DNA of 64,000 nt from Litoditis marina (lineage: Eukaryota; Nematoda; Chromadorea; Rhabditida; Rhabditidae), in NCBI GenBank assembly GCA_964036275.1, contig OZ038436.1, positions 12,117,904 to 12,181,903 of the forward strand, given 5' to 3'. A program made the position numbers and the translations under genes. Below, piece by piece: positions 1-13,100 of the stretch. The first letter of the stretch is position 1. Each line of letters opens with the position of its first letter. The notes below the pieces were generated by a model that ran no database searches, had not been told where the DNA came from, and worked only from the letters and a program-made list of their open reading frames with translations.

Positions 1-544
1 TGTTAAAGAAGATTTGTAGATATCATGAAAACAACAAAGCAGTAAACGATCAAGGATTGCTGCACTACAGTAACCCAAATTCTGTTGGATTCTGATTTGC
101 TCCGAAATAATATGGTTTTTTGCACTTTCTGTATGTAACGTGTGAAACTTTCATCTCAAAACAGAATAAATTACTCTTTTCATTTTTCAAAAACTACTCA
201 CATTGCACATTATAGAGGTACGGTCCCTTTAAGCGACAACTATATCTGTAAAAACGTACGACTAGTCTGTCCTGCCATCCGACTTCTTCGCCTTCCGAAG
301 AATCAGAAGAAGGGTTGCGGGAATAGAACGACTCCGCGTATCTGGAACACAAAAGTATAGGAAGTGGTGATGTCTTAATTGTAGTTTGATCTTTATACAC
401 GGCATTATTTATGAGTTACGGCCCGATAAGCAGCAAAATCAACCTACACGCATTGCTTCAGAACGGGCGAACCCTATAAACGTATTTGAAAGAGGCCGGA
501 AAGGAAAGGAAGTATCAAGAGTTACCAGAACGAACTGATATAGT

Positions 545-830
545 CTACACCACTGCTACTGGGTGAACTTCTTCCCGAACCGACTCTTCCCGAACCAAAA
601 TCGAACCGACTCTTCCCGAACCAGGTGGTTCGTTAAAAACCGAACCAAATTAGGGCTGACAAAGATGGAACCGAGCCAATTCCACTGATAAATGCTGAAT
701 TTGGTCGGCTACGTAACGTTTGTTGGGGTTTGGTTCGGTTTCGTGTCGGTTTGTAACCTAGTGGTTCAGTTTTTTTTACCGAACCAACTGGTTTGGGAAG
801 AATCGGTTCGGGAAGAAATTTGATCTGCTA
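545..830. repeat. GAACC/GGTTC foldback element
   Basis: The left part repeats the motif TTCCCGAACC several times and the right part carries its complement, GGTTCGGGAAG, so the ends can pair. The same short vocabulary (GGTTC, GAACC, TCGGTT) builds the larger foldback at 17215-17640, so the two probably belong to one family of foldback elements with internal microrepeats. Confidence 0.6.
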
Positions 831-1615
831 CTGAGACACACTCAAACTTTTCATATCGGATGCAAACTTGAAATTTGTCGAAACACATCCTAAAACTCCT
901 TCGTATGCGGAATCAGAATGAAAAGTGAGAAATGTCTATTTTCCTATGATATTCACATGTATAACCTAAACGTTTTGAACAGATCCAAAAAAATGGGTTG
1001 TACATTCCAGAGAAATTCACATAGAAAACGTATACGACGCTTGTAAGAAACGTGGGAGATACAGTATACAAACTGCTTGAAATAGCCTACCGATGTTGAG
1101 ATCTCGATCGTCTGTCCCTTAGCTCTTCTGTGCTGGATGCTCGGGTCATACGGCGGGGAGGTTGAGCGGAGCTACTGTATAGCGAAAGTCTTACTCAGAA
1201 CAAACGTCGTTGCAAAAGAGTAAATTACTGTTTATACAGATTTGTTGCAATACAGTTTCGACCAAACGCGAATTGGTAATTAACCGCCTATGGTCTGAGC
1301 AGACAACTATTACCGTCTTTTTCACTCACTTTTCAATTTTGAAAATTGAAACATCTTGAACATACCCAGAACCTGTTATTTATTTTGTCACTCTCACTAT
1401 AATGCAGCGTACGTTTCGATAAACAACCTTTCTTATTCTTATGATTATTTTTATGAGTGTACCGTACTGATTCGTAAACATGGGGTTCGCTCTCTCCAAA
1501 ACAAGCATATACGGTATACATTGTCTATATCTCGCTGTCTTTGTAGTTTGATCTCGTTGGTGGAACTACGTGTGTGGTATAGAGATCGAACTATCACAGA
1601 TTCGATCACTAAACG

Positions 1616-1749
1616 TATACTAGAAGTATGTTGAATAGTTACGTAGGGTGAGCATTCTAATGAGAAATCCTGCACCTTGTCATCACACGTTTCTGAGTTC
1701 TGCTGTGTTTAACATGTTTCACGTGACTGTGCAATAGATTGAGAGTATA
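1616..1749 (+). mobile_element. R1 element (MITE-like), plus orientation
   Basis: Member of the window's R1 family: about 135 bp, starting TATACTAGAAGT and ending near ACTAACAGTATA. Inside are the conserved stretches GTTCTGCTGTGTTTAACATG and TTTCACGTGACTGTGCAA, including a CACGTG palindrome. No coding capacity. Other copies lie at 3799, 13531, 15408(-), 33388(-), 35005(-), 37436(-), 38940(-), 44585(-), 50052, 53720, 57093(-), 60800 and 61875. Confidence 0.8.
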
Positions 1750-2298
1750 GGTGAAATATACTCTACCAGTTGTGAGTGCTTCGAGGTCCGCGCGGGAGCG
1801 GCCGACTGTTTCCTGAATGATAGGGGGCTGTGGCCGGGATCTGGCCCGGAGGGATACTGTAGGCAGGCACGTTCTGGAAACAACGACTATATAAACTCAC
1901 CTCTACACGTCAACATATTTATCACCCTAGTGTACTCCAATTTTTCTTTACTTTATAGATAGGGAATAGGGAGTGATCTCCATGTTTGCCCTATCATATA
2001 GGTTTCGTATAGTAAACGCAGCCACATTGATTTGTCGTGAATGTGCGGTAAAGCTTGACCAACATACTATGTATAAAGTTATACCAACTATATACCTGGA
2101 AATGAACCTCCTTTCTCGCTGGTTGATTCTCTTGTCGAGCGGCTCGCACCTTCTGGTTTTTCGTTGTGAAAATATTCTTCAGAAGTGACGTCATACTGAA
2201 AGTTTTTTAGGTGGAAAGAATAAAAAGAATACAAATTATATACAAGAAACTACGAGAATCCAAGTTATAGTTAGTGACCATTATCGTTGTATTCTATG

Positions 2299-2623
2299 AA
2301 TGTGCTCAGTAAAAGATGTACTCAGAAATCGTTTCGACCCTGATTCAAGACGATTTTTGGGTTGTTTTTCTCAGAGGGTTGGGTCATCATCAGTTGAACC
2401 CCTCTGAGAAAATGAAAACAGGACGAAAAGACTTACAGACCGTCTTCTAACGATGAATTGAGAGAAATGGACATTGCTTTTACTTCATTGCATAGTTTTC
2501 AAGCTCGAAAGCTGGTATACGTGTTTCCACCAACCATTTTGAATGGTGAAAGGCAGCTGGGGCGATTTCGCCAGACCAACTCAAGGGAAACACGCTTTGA
2601 GTACATCTTTTACTGAGCACATT
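2299..2623. mobile_element. Foldback element with AATGTGCTCAGTAA ends
   Basis: The ends are inverted copies: AATGTGCTCAGTAAAAGATG on the left and its complement ending in GAGCACATT on the right. The interior has further complementary parts around GTTTCGACCCTGATTCAAG. Shorter, tighter relatives occur at 43517-43673 and 48254-48420 inside the tandem duplication. No ORF. This is a non-autonomous inverted-repeat element by structure; the superfamily cannot be told. Confidence 0.75.
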
Positions 2624-3798
2624 CATATACTAATAACACCCTAAACGTCCTAGTGACACTATATATTTTATCGTTGTAGTTTGACCTCGGAACACGCAGT
2701 ATTTCACATACTTCCACCGAAAAACAACGGGATCAAACTACAAATACAGCAACCTACATGGTAGGCATCTGAATCTAGCAAACCCAATAAACGTCTTCTA
2801 TTCTTTCTATTAGAAAGAATTTCAAATATTATGATAGCTAGGTCTAGTTCTAATTAAAATTGTTCAATAAAAAAGGGAAAAGTATCAGCAGAACGTGTTA
2901 TATAGAGAAAAATGTAACACGTACTTACAAACTGTGTTTACATATTTTGTTAACTTCTACTGCAAAACGAGAACAATAAGTGAGAAATTTGATCATCTTA
3001 CTGGTTTTTGAAAAAATACTGGGGCAGACGAAAAGTTCAATCATTTATCTTAGTTTCAGCTAAGGCAATTATGTTTCTGATATAAAGGGTACTCGTAAAA
3101 AGAAGGATCGATCAATGATGGTACTCAAATAACCGTCTAATACGCAATGGAGAGAGGGAAGAGGAGCCTATTTTGCCAATGGGAAAAGCACTGACCATGA
3201 GAACTGATCATATACCAAACAAACAATAATTGCTCTATCCAAATAAGTTATTGGTATTAATTGGTAATTGGGTTAATACGTCAGAGCATGCATAGAAAGA
3301 ATAATGTAGGAGGGTCATGATCATGAACCACCACTATGTCATTGTGATGTGACGAATATAACTCGAAACTTGAAATTTTGGTAATTGTAGAGTACCCACA
3401 AACTTGAAAATATCTGAGCGTATGAGAAATAAATGAACGCTGCACTTTTTTATGGTTCACTTCAACTTCTAGTTGGCCTTTACAGTATACTGTAGTCTTT
3501 ATCATTTCCCAACCTGACTTTTGTAGATTGCCATGAAAGAATCAGGTTTTCCCTGTTAGAGATATTATAAAAGTCAATGTTTACGTAAGTAGCTTTCACG
3601 TTTTCTGTGAAAACAGTCCTGAGAAATTTTCTTGGAACACTGCCCCATACAGTTTTTTGAACTGTACGAAGTGGAGATCCTGGTTAGGTTTGGTTTTTTT
3701 ATCCTACAATTTTTACAACTACGTTTTCCTGTAGATCAAGGTTGTTAGATGAAAAAACTCGGCCCGAGAACGGTCATTCTGATCGGTTCTGCGGTTTG

Positions 3799-3933
3799 TA
3801 TACTAGGAGTAAATTGAATAGTCACGTAAAGTTGAAATTCTAATGAGGAATCCTGCACTTTGTCATTGCCCGTGTTCTGAGTTCTGCTGTGTTTAACATG
3901 TTTCACGTGACTGTGCAATTGACTAACAGTATA
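3799..3933 (+). mobile_element. R1 element, plus orientation
   Basis: Nearly full R1 copy, beginning TATACTAGGAGT and ending ACTAACAGTATA. It retains the CACGTG core and the GAGTTCTGCTGTGTTTAACA block, and lies in a spacer rather than an intron. Confidence 0.8.
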
Positions 3934-4224
3934 GTTTTATACCTGGTTAATTCTGAGCGTACCCCGTTGAGTCTGCTTGGACGGACGAGATAATCATAAC
4001 CAAGTTCGCTCACAGATAAATGAGAAAAGACAATGTTTTCAAGCTTTGTATAGTCCTCACAGATGTGCACTTGCCTGTAACATTGCAAGTAATTATTTTG
4101 TTGTATGAGAACTGTTCTTCTAAAAACGTACATAGAGCGAAGATTTGTCTCTGCTCAAGATTGAAAATTCAATTGCTCACGTCAAGTAGTTTTGAAATAG
4201 TCATCAGTAATTACACAGATCCCG

Positions 4225-4580
4225 CCATCTATCTCTCTTCTATCCTCTCTCTCCTCACTTTCTGTCTACCTAGTTTCCTTCCACTGTATCGCGCCTCCCA
4301 CTCTACCCTTTTCCTCTCCCTTCCTCTATTTCTTCTCTATACTCCGTTTCTCTCTCTCCTTCTTGCCCTCTCTCTCTCTCTCTCTCTCCCTCTCCCTTTC
4401 TCCCTCTCTCCCTCTCTCCCTCTCTCTCACTCTCCCCTCTCTCTCTTTCTCTGCCCCTCCTCTCTCTATCCCCCTCCCTCTCGTTTTGTCCCTCCCCCCT
4501 CTCTCCCTCTCCCCCCTCTCTCTCTCCCTCTCTCTCTCTTTGCCCCTCCTCTCTCTCTCTATCCCCCTCTTTTCTCTCCC
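4225..4580. repeat. CT-rich low-complexity tract
   Basis: About 350 bases made of CT dinucleotides, CCCTCT units and C runs on the plus strand. It opens long ORFs on both strands (poly Ser/Leu/Pro one way, Arg/Glu/Gly the other), but these are composition artefacts of a simple sequence and not genes. Confidence 0.9.
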
Positions 4581-5631
4581 CAATCGGTCAATTGGTCTTG
4601 CCGCGCAGACGCTAGATTCAAATGTTCTGTCGGCGTCCTGTCGGCTACATCAAAGCGAGACCATCCGGTTCCCGCTACCTGTGCAGTTTCATTACCTTAC
4701 GCTATTTAGTTCACTTCTCTATCCCTTTTTCCAAGTTATTCTTCAGTCCGACTATTGATTTCATTATTTTCCAACATTTTATACAATACGAAAATACAGA
4801 TACAATACAAGCTTTATTTTTCTCCCGTATAACTTGAAGGTGTTGTTGGCGTCAAAAGGGCGGTGGGAGTTGGAGAAAAATATATATTTTCTTTATCTTT
4901 TGACATTTTCTCGACTCATCGAAAAGTTATGAGCCAACTACTAATATACCTGGTTGTGTATTCAACGTTTGCTAGAGCACGCGAAACCATCTGTGAATAT
5001 CAAGCGAGTGCAACAGAAACTGTTCCGAAACAAAATGAACATTCACACTCAGAACGTCACGAAAAAGTTGTAAATTTCTCTGTTTAGCTTTCATACCGTA
5101 GTTAAAGTTATGTTGTTCGCTCTTCCCAAAACAAGCCTTTACGATACAAAACGGTGTATGTGATTTCACTCTGCTGTGTTTTTAGTTCGGGCCCATTGCG
5201 TTCCGGGCAAACTTCGTAAATATATGGTGTATTTCAACATGAAACTGCAACGCAAACTTGATTCAGTATCCATACATTTGGAATATAGAAAACTCGACCT
5301 TCTAACAAATACTGACTCATTCACGACAATTGGCATTTGTCCAGAGAGAAGTTGTGCTTGCACATTGCCCAAGTGAATGAATCACTTACGTTCTCACACA
5401 TTAGGCTGGCGACCGACAGTATTCATTGCATTTCGCTGCCGGTAATGAGAAACAACCATTCAGGCAACACGTTTACAGCTAGGCAGCGCAAAGTAGAAGG
5501 TCATTTGTTTCTGCTGTGTTTGTAGTTTGATCTTTTTGTTTTCCGGTCAACAATGGTGTGTTTCGGGATAAAACTACAACTCAGCTATGCTCATCCACTA
5601 TGGATGAGCAGCGCATGAATAGAACAGGTGG

Positions 5632-5868
5632 CCGTATTTTGTAAGCTCACGTAGCCATGTAAGTTATTTGTGCAAATTTTCCATAGTTAATATCTGCCTT
5701 AGTTTCCAATAGGTTTCTCCATGTTTTGCTCCTTTTATAGGTAGCCTTTGCTACTTTAAAATGGACTAAAAATCTGTGGAACCAAGGCAATCACAAGTTA
5801 GTAATTTCTCATTGAAAATCCGCTCATGTAACTTACATGGCTACTCGAGCTTACGAAATACGGGCACA
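5632..5868. mobile_element. Inverted-repeat element with CCGTATTT ends
   Basis: The left arm reads CCGTATTTTGTAAGCTCACG and continues into TAGCCATGTAAGTT. The right arm is the complement, AACTTACATGGCTACTC followed by GAGCTTACGAAATACGG. About 35-bp arms enclose 165 bp of AT-rich interior without an ORF. By architecture this is a MITE-like element. Confidence 0.7.
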
Positions 5869-8154
5869 GAAGTCAGGGTCATTGTGTTCAATTCTGCTGT
5901 GTTTGTAGTGTGATCACAGTGCGTCTTCGAACGATTCGGAGAAATCAGCTAAACGATGGGCACTTTGCCATTTCGTCTCAGACTCTGATTTATCATGAAC
6001 TTTTGTGAACTATTCTAGGTATATCGATCGAAATAGACTATACTTTGAAAATAATTGACTAGCAGGAGAAAGGTGCTTCAGCTCTTTCATGTTCATTGAG
6101 TATAGACGTGAAACTCAATAAAATCCTTGTAGTTCATGAAACTGTGTATCTCTTTTCCATCCCGTCTCTCCTCCTTCTCTTTCTCAAGTACTTTTCTGTT
6201 GTCTCTGATGTCAAATATCTTGTCGGTATCTCTTTTCATCTCGTAATACGCGCTCGCCCACTTATTGCCGGGCCGAATGAAACGCCGTGACCTTTACGTG
6301 GTTTTTACTCGTTGCCAGTGTTTCGGAACGAGCGTCGTTGTAGACCAGTAAGTTAGCGTGTATACAGCGTGGCTGTCAGATTTATTGATTTTCCGTCTCG
6401 TCGTCTGACGTCTCTTCGAGGCACACTATATCTCTAGATTTGTTGCAATACAGTTTCGACCAAACGCAAATTTGTGATTAAGAGAGCGCGTTCCGAGTAG
6501 GTCAGTGCTATAGGCAGTCAACAAATCTTTGTTGTAGTTTGATCTGGTCACACGGCATCCAAATATGATCAAGCCGCAACGGATCAAACTAAAAACACTG
6601 CGGAGTACACACACTGTATTGGCTTGCTTTCGAACACAAAAATATCGGACGTATAGGGTTTATGTGTCTGCAAAACATACCTATTCGATGTATCTTTTCC
6701 ACTCCGCTTATTTTTAGTTCGATTCCGTTGTTTTTCTCGAAGTCCGTAATGGCCTTTATCGGAGATCAAGCTACAATGAATTTACATTCTGTCACTCCTT
6801 CAACACAAATTTTCTCACTCATTGGCAGTGGCGTATGGCGAGTTGAGACAGTTTTCAAACAGAGGCCCATGCAGTCTTCGAGAAACGTACGTTAACATTT
6901 TTGCGGTACCGAAACCTCTTCATAAAAAATGAGGTTTTCAGTATTTTCTTCCCCAACCTTATACGGGTATCAGAACACCATGAAATATACTATTCTGCTG
7001 TAGCTAATTTTGTTCAGAAAAAAGCGTTCTAAACATGCGGCGCGGCAAGACTGTTTTCGGTATTGTCTGGTCCGATAAAGAGACAATCTGGCCTTCCTTT
7101 ATCTAGCAGCCCATCCTCGGCTACTCAGCCCTTTTAGTCGTTGAGATGACATCTCTACTACCATTGTATAAGTAATCACGTAAACGTGGAAAACATTTCC
7201 ACGTGAACTGTACCCAATTGATTAGCAGTTCACAGCCTTCTCTTTGAACTAATTGTAGTTTCTTCTTACTTGGGGTGCTGCGGTCTATAGTGAGTTAATT
7301 CTCTGTTGGAGTTGTATGTATAACTGTTTGGTTGGAACCTCAGAATTAACAGCAGAACAAACGAGCATTTTCTAGTTTCGTTCTTACTTTAGTGTTTTAC
7401 ATACTATCCTTATACTTGCGGTTTCTTTAAAATTGAAATAGAAGATTGTGAATGGTTCGCTCTTTCTGAAGCAAGCCTATACTTTGTACTCCTATCCCTT
7501 GTTCTTTTGTCCTGTCCCGCTAGTTCTCTAGGTAGTTTGATCCCGTTGCCGTTCAGTTGAACTTCGGAAGGAATTGCGTACTTTAAGATCAAAATAGAAC
7601 GGAAATCTAGTAATTTCTTATATTAGTATATTTTTTTAATGAAAAATCTGCAACTCTCTTATTTTTGTCCACCTAGGTATTTCTTATCAACTATGACCTT
7701 GTGCTTATCACAAGCCGATTTAGATCTTTAACTACATTCATAAAAAGCGGTGTACATCATTCAACTTTGTTTTTACTCATTGCCTGACAAAGTCACGTGA
7801 AGCGTGTATTTCACAAATATTGTTTTATTGATTTATTGATTAATCGTCCGAATTTTGTCGATTCTGGAGATTTCACCGTTTTGCGTTGCAATAATTGCTA
7901 GATTTCTAAAGTGTAGTTTGAAAATTCGGAATGTTTCTTCAGCGCATTAATAAACCGTTCGTCTGTATGCTCAAATACTACTTGGTAACTCCAAATTTAA
8001 TAGACTCTTCAGTAGTTTCAGTTTTTAGTGTTTTACGAGCGACAAGCATAATTGACCCTATGATACTGAAGGTTCGTTCCTCCCAGAGTTACCCTAGGTG
8101 GCCATATATCATGTTCGATTGAGCCATACCATGCCGTTTTCGGCGGTCGCCTAA

Positions 8155-8225
8155 TATTTTCCCGCCAAAGCGCCATTCAAACGACGCGGCCGGGCCGCCG
8201 CCGCACCCCGCTCCTTTAAGGGGGA
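8155..8225. promoter_or_regulatory. GC-rich patch with E2F-like site
   Basis: An isolated GC-rich block in AT-rich surroundings. It starts with TTTTCCCGCCAAAGCGCC at about 8158, a close match to the palindromic E2F/DP site (TTTSSCGCSAAA class), then runs into CGCGGCCGGGCCGCCGCC. It lies about 2 kb upstream of the first coding exon of the gene at 10196. Because that exon appears to begin at a trans-splice acceptor, the real promoter could lie this far upstream. The link to that gene is inference. Confidence 0.35.
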
Positions 8226-8736
8226 GATGCAGGATAGTTAAACCTAATTACTCCACTAATTGCGTATTTTTGATTCCAATCTTGCTTGTTATTTCGTATA
8301 TATGATGTGCTACCAGAGAACTCTGTTATTCAATGACTTATCCTTCAGTCTGGAATGTGGTGTTTTTTTCATTACAAAGTTTGTATTGATGGTGATAGTA
8401 ATCACGAAATTTTAAGTTCCAACAGTTTCATATAATTAGTTACTTTTGTTGGCTAATTTGATCTGCTATTTATGTCATATTTAGCGATCATACATATCAC
8501 GCCCTTTAATTATAAGTTTAGAATTCCGATAAAGTTTAATGTTTTATGGTACATTTTCGTGAATTCACCTATTTTTTTGAAAATGAGAAAATTTATCTTA
8601 TTGAATAACCCAAAGTTTCCTTTCACTATTTCCCATTTACACGTTCCAAAGTGTTTCACGGTTGGGTTATACCACGAGTTTCACTGGTAGTCATCATTTA
8701 TGTCCGCTTTACATTTGCTGTCCGGCCGCTTTGGTG

Positions 8737-9003
8737 AATTCTATATCTAACCGGGTTTTTAGGTAACCTAACCCTTTTTTGGTAACCTATTTTTCAGGTT
8801 ACCTCAGTAGGTAACCGGATGGTAACCTGAAATGAAAAACCGGTTACCTGTTTTTCTAAGGCAAAATGTGGTTTTTACCGTTAGTTTGAACGGTAACCGG
8901 ATTTTAGTTTCAGGTTACTTTCAGGTTACCTACCAAGGTAACCTCAAAAACTGGTTACCAAAAAAGGGTTAGGTTACCTGAAAACCCGGTTAGTTGTAGA
9001 ATT
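8737..9003. mobile_element. Foldback element rich in GGTAACC motifs
   Basis: Arms of about 50 bp: CTAACCGGGTTTTTAGGTAA on the left and its complement, with a few differences, ending in CCCGGTTAGTTGTAGAATT on the right. Between them GGTAACC/GGTTACC units repeat about ten times in both orientations. The bases TGTCCGCTTTACATTT occur on both sides (8701-8716 and about 9007-9022) and may be a target duplication or an older repeat. A degraded relative is near 23715-23860. Confidence 0.75.
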
Positions 9004-10190
9004 GGCTGTCCGCTTTACATTTTGTTGTGTTTTTCACGTTTTACGTGACCCAGTGTGCTCACCCTTTCTGTTCTGGACCCTGAATAAATTGTCGATTTCA
9101 ACTAACCAAAATAGAAATATTTGTGTTATCAGATTGTCTCTTTGTTGGAGAACACAATAAGATAGGCATTTTTACAATGTACTGAGTTAGCAGGTCTTTA
9201 TAGTACATACTCTCTCCCTCTCTATGTGTTCTTAGACATTGCGTCACAATCCCTCAATTATTTGACCCGACCTCTCCCTCCCCCTTTGCTGTTTGTTACC
9301 CAACCTATATCCATCGATACTATCCACAGGTGGTCCTCTTTGCTAGACCGAAATTACCTTTTACGCAATACTTTCACAGAAATAATTGGATCAATACTAG
9401 ATTTCGGTGATTTTTACACTATGGAAGAAAGCTGGAACAAACTTTTTCCCCAAGTGAGAACGAACACCCGACTAGTGTTTTCTCCAAAATGACTGAAGTC
9501 GCTAGCTGATACAAATAGTCTATAATACTATTTTCGGTTACTATACCCTTTCTAAAATTCATAATTATACTTCCCTTAATAAATAGTATCTATATGATCT
9601 TCTACATTGGGCCTTCCTAAAGTTTAGTGAAAAAATACCCTACAATTTCTCACTGTTCTCCAACTTAGCGTGGTAAATGTATTTCTACTTGTCTCCCAAT
9701 ACCTCAACCCTTCCTACCTTTTCACTACTGTTATCCTAACCTCGCTTTTTCAATGGTTTTCAAACTCTTCCTTAACAATATTTATCTATGAAAATATTGA
9801 AAAAGTATTGAAAAAGCGTGCTCATTCATCTGTTTTGTCATCTTTTCTTCTGATGAGCCAATTTTCCCCCTAATTTCATACTGTTATGTACTGAAAGATT
9901 CCTTGTTTACACATTTTTGCGAACCCAAAATATCCTGTGGTGGAATGTTTTCCATATTCTCCAAAAAACAATCCCAAGTGTTATTCTGGTGGTATGGTGC
10001 TCGGTTGGAGACTGTTTACAGTAGCTTCTGTGTTTGTAGTTTGATCCTTCCTCTTTCAGTTGTAGTGCTCAGATCAAACTACAACTCCGATTTGGTCACT
10101 GCCTATATACTTCATTGCTTTCTTAATTCTCGCAAATATTCAATTAAATGCATATTTGTCTTGTTAAAATCAAATAACCGCTGTTTTCAG
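9004..10190. other. Upstream spacer or outron of the 10196 gene
   Basis: AT-rich sequence ending in the acceptor TGTTTTCAG at 10182-10190, five bases before the next start codon. It contains an R3 copy (about 10027-10087). A small ORF at 9226-9492 has no splice or family support and is not called. Confidence 0.5.
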
Positions 10191-10195
10191 TCCGA

Positions 10196-13100
10196 ATGAC
10201 GTCCAAATTTCTGGGTTTCTTCCGCCGGAAAAATGGGAACAAGGAGAACGAACATCCCACCGAGCTGGTAGGTCAAACATATGTACAGATTTTAACGTTT
10301 GCCTATCCCACTAATTTTATCGTAATTAGACATGGAAACTTTGTCATGGCACTGAAAATTGTAGTTTGCCCTTGCATGCAACTTGAAGTTGCCGTGAATT
10401 AACCGTGACTGGGTAACCACTGTAGTATTCACCATTCTCAAGTTCTTTAACATATAATGTTCAAAATAGAATTGCTAATAATCTTTCACTTTGCTCTCAT
10501 TGAAACGTAATCAGAAGTTTTCGCAACCCTTCCACACTGCCAACTCAGTCCACCGTACTAGGTTCGAGTCTCACGTGAGCCAGATTCTTCATGAACTAGC
10601 TCTTACTGTTATCAACACCTGGTTCATGTCCATTCTTGCAGGACCGTGACATGTCGTACCGTCGTTCGGCCCGTTCCTCGTCCGGTTCGAAGGCGTCGCG
10701 CCGCGAACGGTCGACCCGCTTCGCGTCCCCCGACAACGAGGACTTCATCTGCCCCACCGCCCCCTACCACACGGTCACCGCCCCGAAACTACACAAGGGC
10801 CCCCAGAGCTGTCCCGGAGGGTACGTGTTATTTGACCAACAAAAACAGAAAACCATTCGGTCGATACACTATGACGATTCCCAGAGCTTTCGAAACGTGG
10901 TAATTTCCCAAAACGAGAGAAAACAATTCAACTAGGTACGAAATGAGAGTAGCCAGAGCTGTTGTGTTCGTACGCTAGACATGACTTATGTCGTTAAAGA
11001 AGGACAGAATGGAAAGCTAGTTTAGGTACCCCGGAGTACCTAAACACGTAACGTTGCGCGTCCCAAAACGGACTAAAACGTGTGAACCGTATGCAAATTA
11101 GGTTTGTTTGTTTTAGTAAAAAAAGCTATATATCAGTTTCTCTTAAGCAGCTCTTTCCTATAAACTTTCCTTTCCGTCCCCTTTTAACAAAGACAGAAAG
11201 CCACCTAAGCGGATGGTATCGTCCTGGAATGAGATCCACCCGCACAGAATGGACTGTGCGTTATACACAAGAGTTCTAAAAATAGCGAATAGAAGCTGCA
11301 ATAGTATAAAAAGTGATTTATTTTTCAGATACCGGGAGGATTTTCGACACGACGACATGAATCGATCATTCGAAACAGAGATTCAGACGCGACGTGACAG
11401 GAGAGAGAAACACGATAACTACAGAGACAAATACAGAAGGTAGGATCACTGTAGTCCACCATTACCAAGTTCCGCGACATGGAAAAAATTGAAAAATAGA
11501 ATTACCTATAAGTTTTTCTCACGAACAGAACGTAACGAGAACTTATCACGAAAGGTATGTTTTGTATGAAAACAGTTATCTGGATGTTTTCCCACCACGA
11601 CGAAAGCAGAACTATACTGTAGACCTAACTTTCTGGTGTGCCGGATATTCTAGGATCCGTTGAAGATCAAACATATGTGTTATCAAAAAAGTGTTCACAA
11701 CTGTACCGCCTTGGGACCCAACGCTTAAGTTTTGTCAAACCATCATTTAGAAGGGGCGGGGTTGGGCGATCTGCGTATCTTCGATATACACACTCTCTCG
11801 TCTTTCTCTGGGATATGGAGACTATCTGATTTTGTTCACTTGAGAAGAACTCTTGATGAACAACTTTCAGAAGTAACCGCGACACCTCGGAGTACGGTAG
11901 CGGGGATCCGTCGCCTATTGGCAACTTCGGCAGACATCCTCATTACACATCGGAACTATTGGAGGATTCGGACAATGAAGAGTACGAATACAGTGTCAAG
12001 ATGGCGGTACGTCAACTATTCTGACCGAAGTTTCTGTTTCCCATCATATTTACATCGAAATTGTTTTCACTCGTGGTGAAAATGTAGTTGTTTCTTGAAT
12101 TACACGATTTAAAGCAGGACGATTTTGTGGACCAATCCCGTGTCAACGGTCCTTCAAACTGCAATTGAAAAATGTACTGCAGTTTGAAGGACTGAAGCGT
12201 TGGGATTAGACCGCATAATCGTCCTTCTTTGAATAGTTTTCCCATCGCATGTATGACCTACTACTGGTAGTAAATGTATAGTCGGATCAACCTACTCATG
12301 GTGCAATACAGTAGGATTGTGAAACTCTCAGACATGTACATGTAAACTATTCGAAAAACCTCGCAACTCTTGTATTTTGGTTGTCGTCCTCACTACAAAC
12401 ACATAAGTTATCAGAAGAAATTGTTTTTCTGTTTGTAAAAACTTTATTCTACGCAAAACCGAGAAGGATATGGATATAATTGGTTTTCAGCAAATGGAAG
12501 AGGCTTGTAGTCGTTTCAAAAGCCGGCTGAAGCATGCCGAAGAGAGACACTTTTACTACAAGGACCAGTGCAAGAAACTGATGCGGGCGAAAGACGAAAC
12601 GGAGAGGGTAGGTGGTATTTATTATTACGAACAAGTTGAAAAACTTTGTAACAATATTAGAAATAATATTAATAATACAGTAACAATAATATGACTGTAC
12701 TTATCAACAAAAGAAATAAAGTTTGTGAGCGAAAATTTTTTCAGGCATCAAATTATGAATTAGAAGTATCTGTCAGAAAGACGCTAGCAATAAATTTTCT
12801 TACCTAGATTTTATACGGTTCACAAAAATTATGATTTTCTTCAAAAGGATATGCCGAATAAATTGAAACTTCATGTACAATTATTTCCAGGCTTTTCTGA
12901 ATCAAATTGAAACAATGAAGAAGGAGAACCAGAAGGCTAATCATAGGGTGAAAAGTCTCGAGCAGGTATGTGCATTCGAACAATTCCGCAGATTCCCTTC
13001 AAAAGGAGCGAACATATATACTTTCTCGCTTCAAGGCAAAAGTTCACGTGAGAAGTTGGTGGAAGGAATGCCCGTTTTACTGTTCGGACAAATCAGAATA

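Larger units (their letters stand above)
1..8150. other. Repeat-rich intergenic region, no gene supported
   Basis: I read all frames here and found only short ORFs without splice-consistent neighbours, protein-like composition or family motifs. The stretch holds R1 copies (1616-1749, 3799-3933), R3 copies (about 5511-5585 and 6526-6603), foldbacks at 2299-2623 and 5632-5868, a GAACC/GGTTC-rich inverted repeat at about 545-830 and a pyrimidine tract at 4230-4580. It could contain distal regulatory DNA or outron of the gene at 10196, but nothing in the sequence proves it. Confidence 0.6.

Noticed and set aside
4020..4709. Long ORFs of 229 and 131 codons, plus an 85-codon minus-strand ORF
   Set aside because: They run through the CT-rich tract; the Leu/Ser/Pro and Arg/Glu/Gly composition is produced by simple sequence and there is no splice or family support.
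9226..9492. 88-codon ORF upstream of the first gene
   Set aside because: Aliphatic/Leu-rich AT-driven composition, no acceptor or donor at its limits and no family motif.
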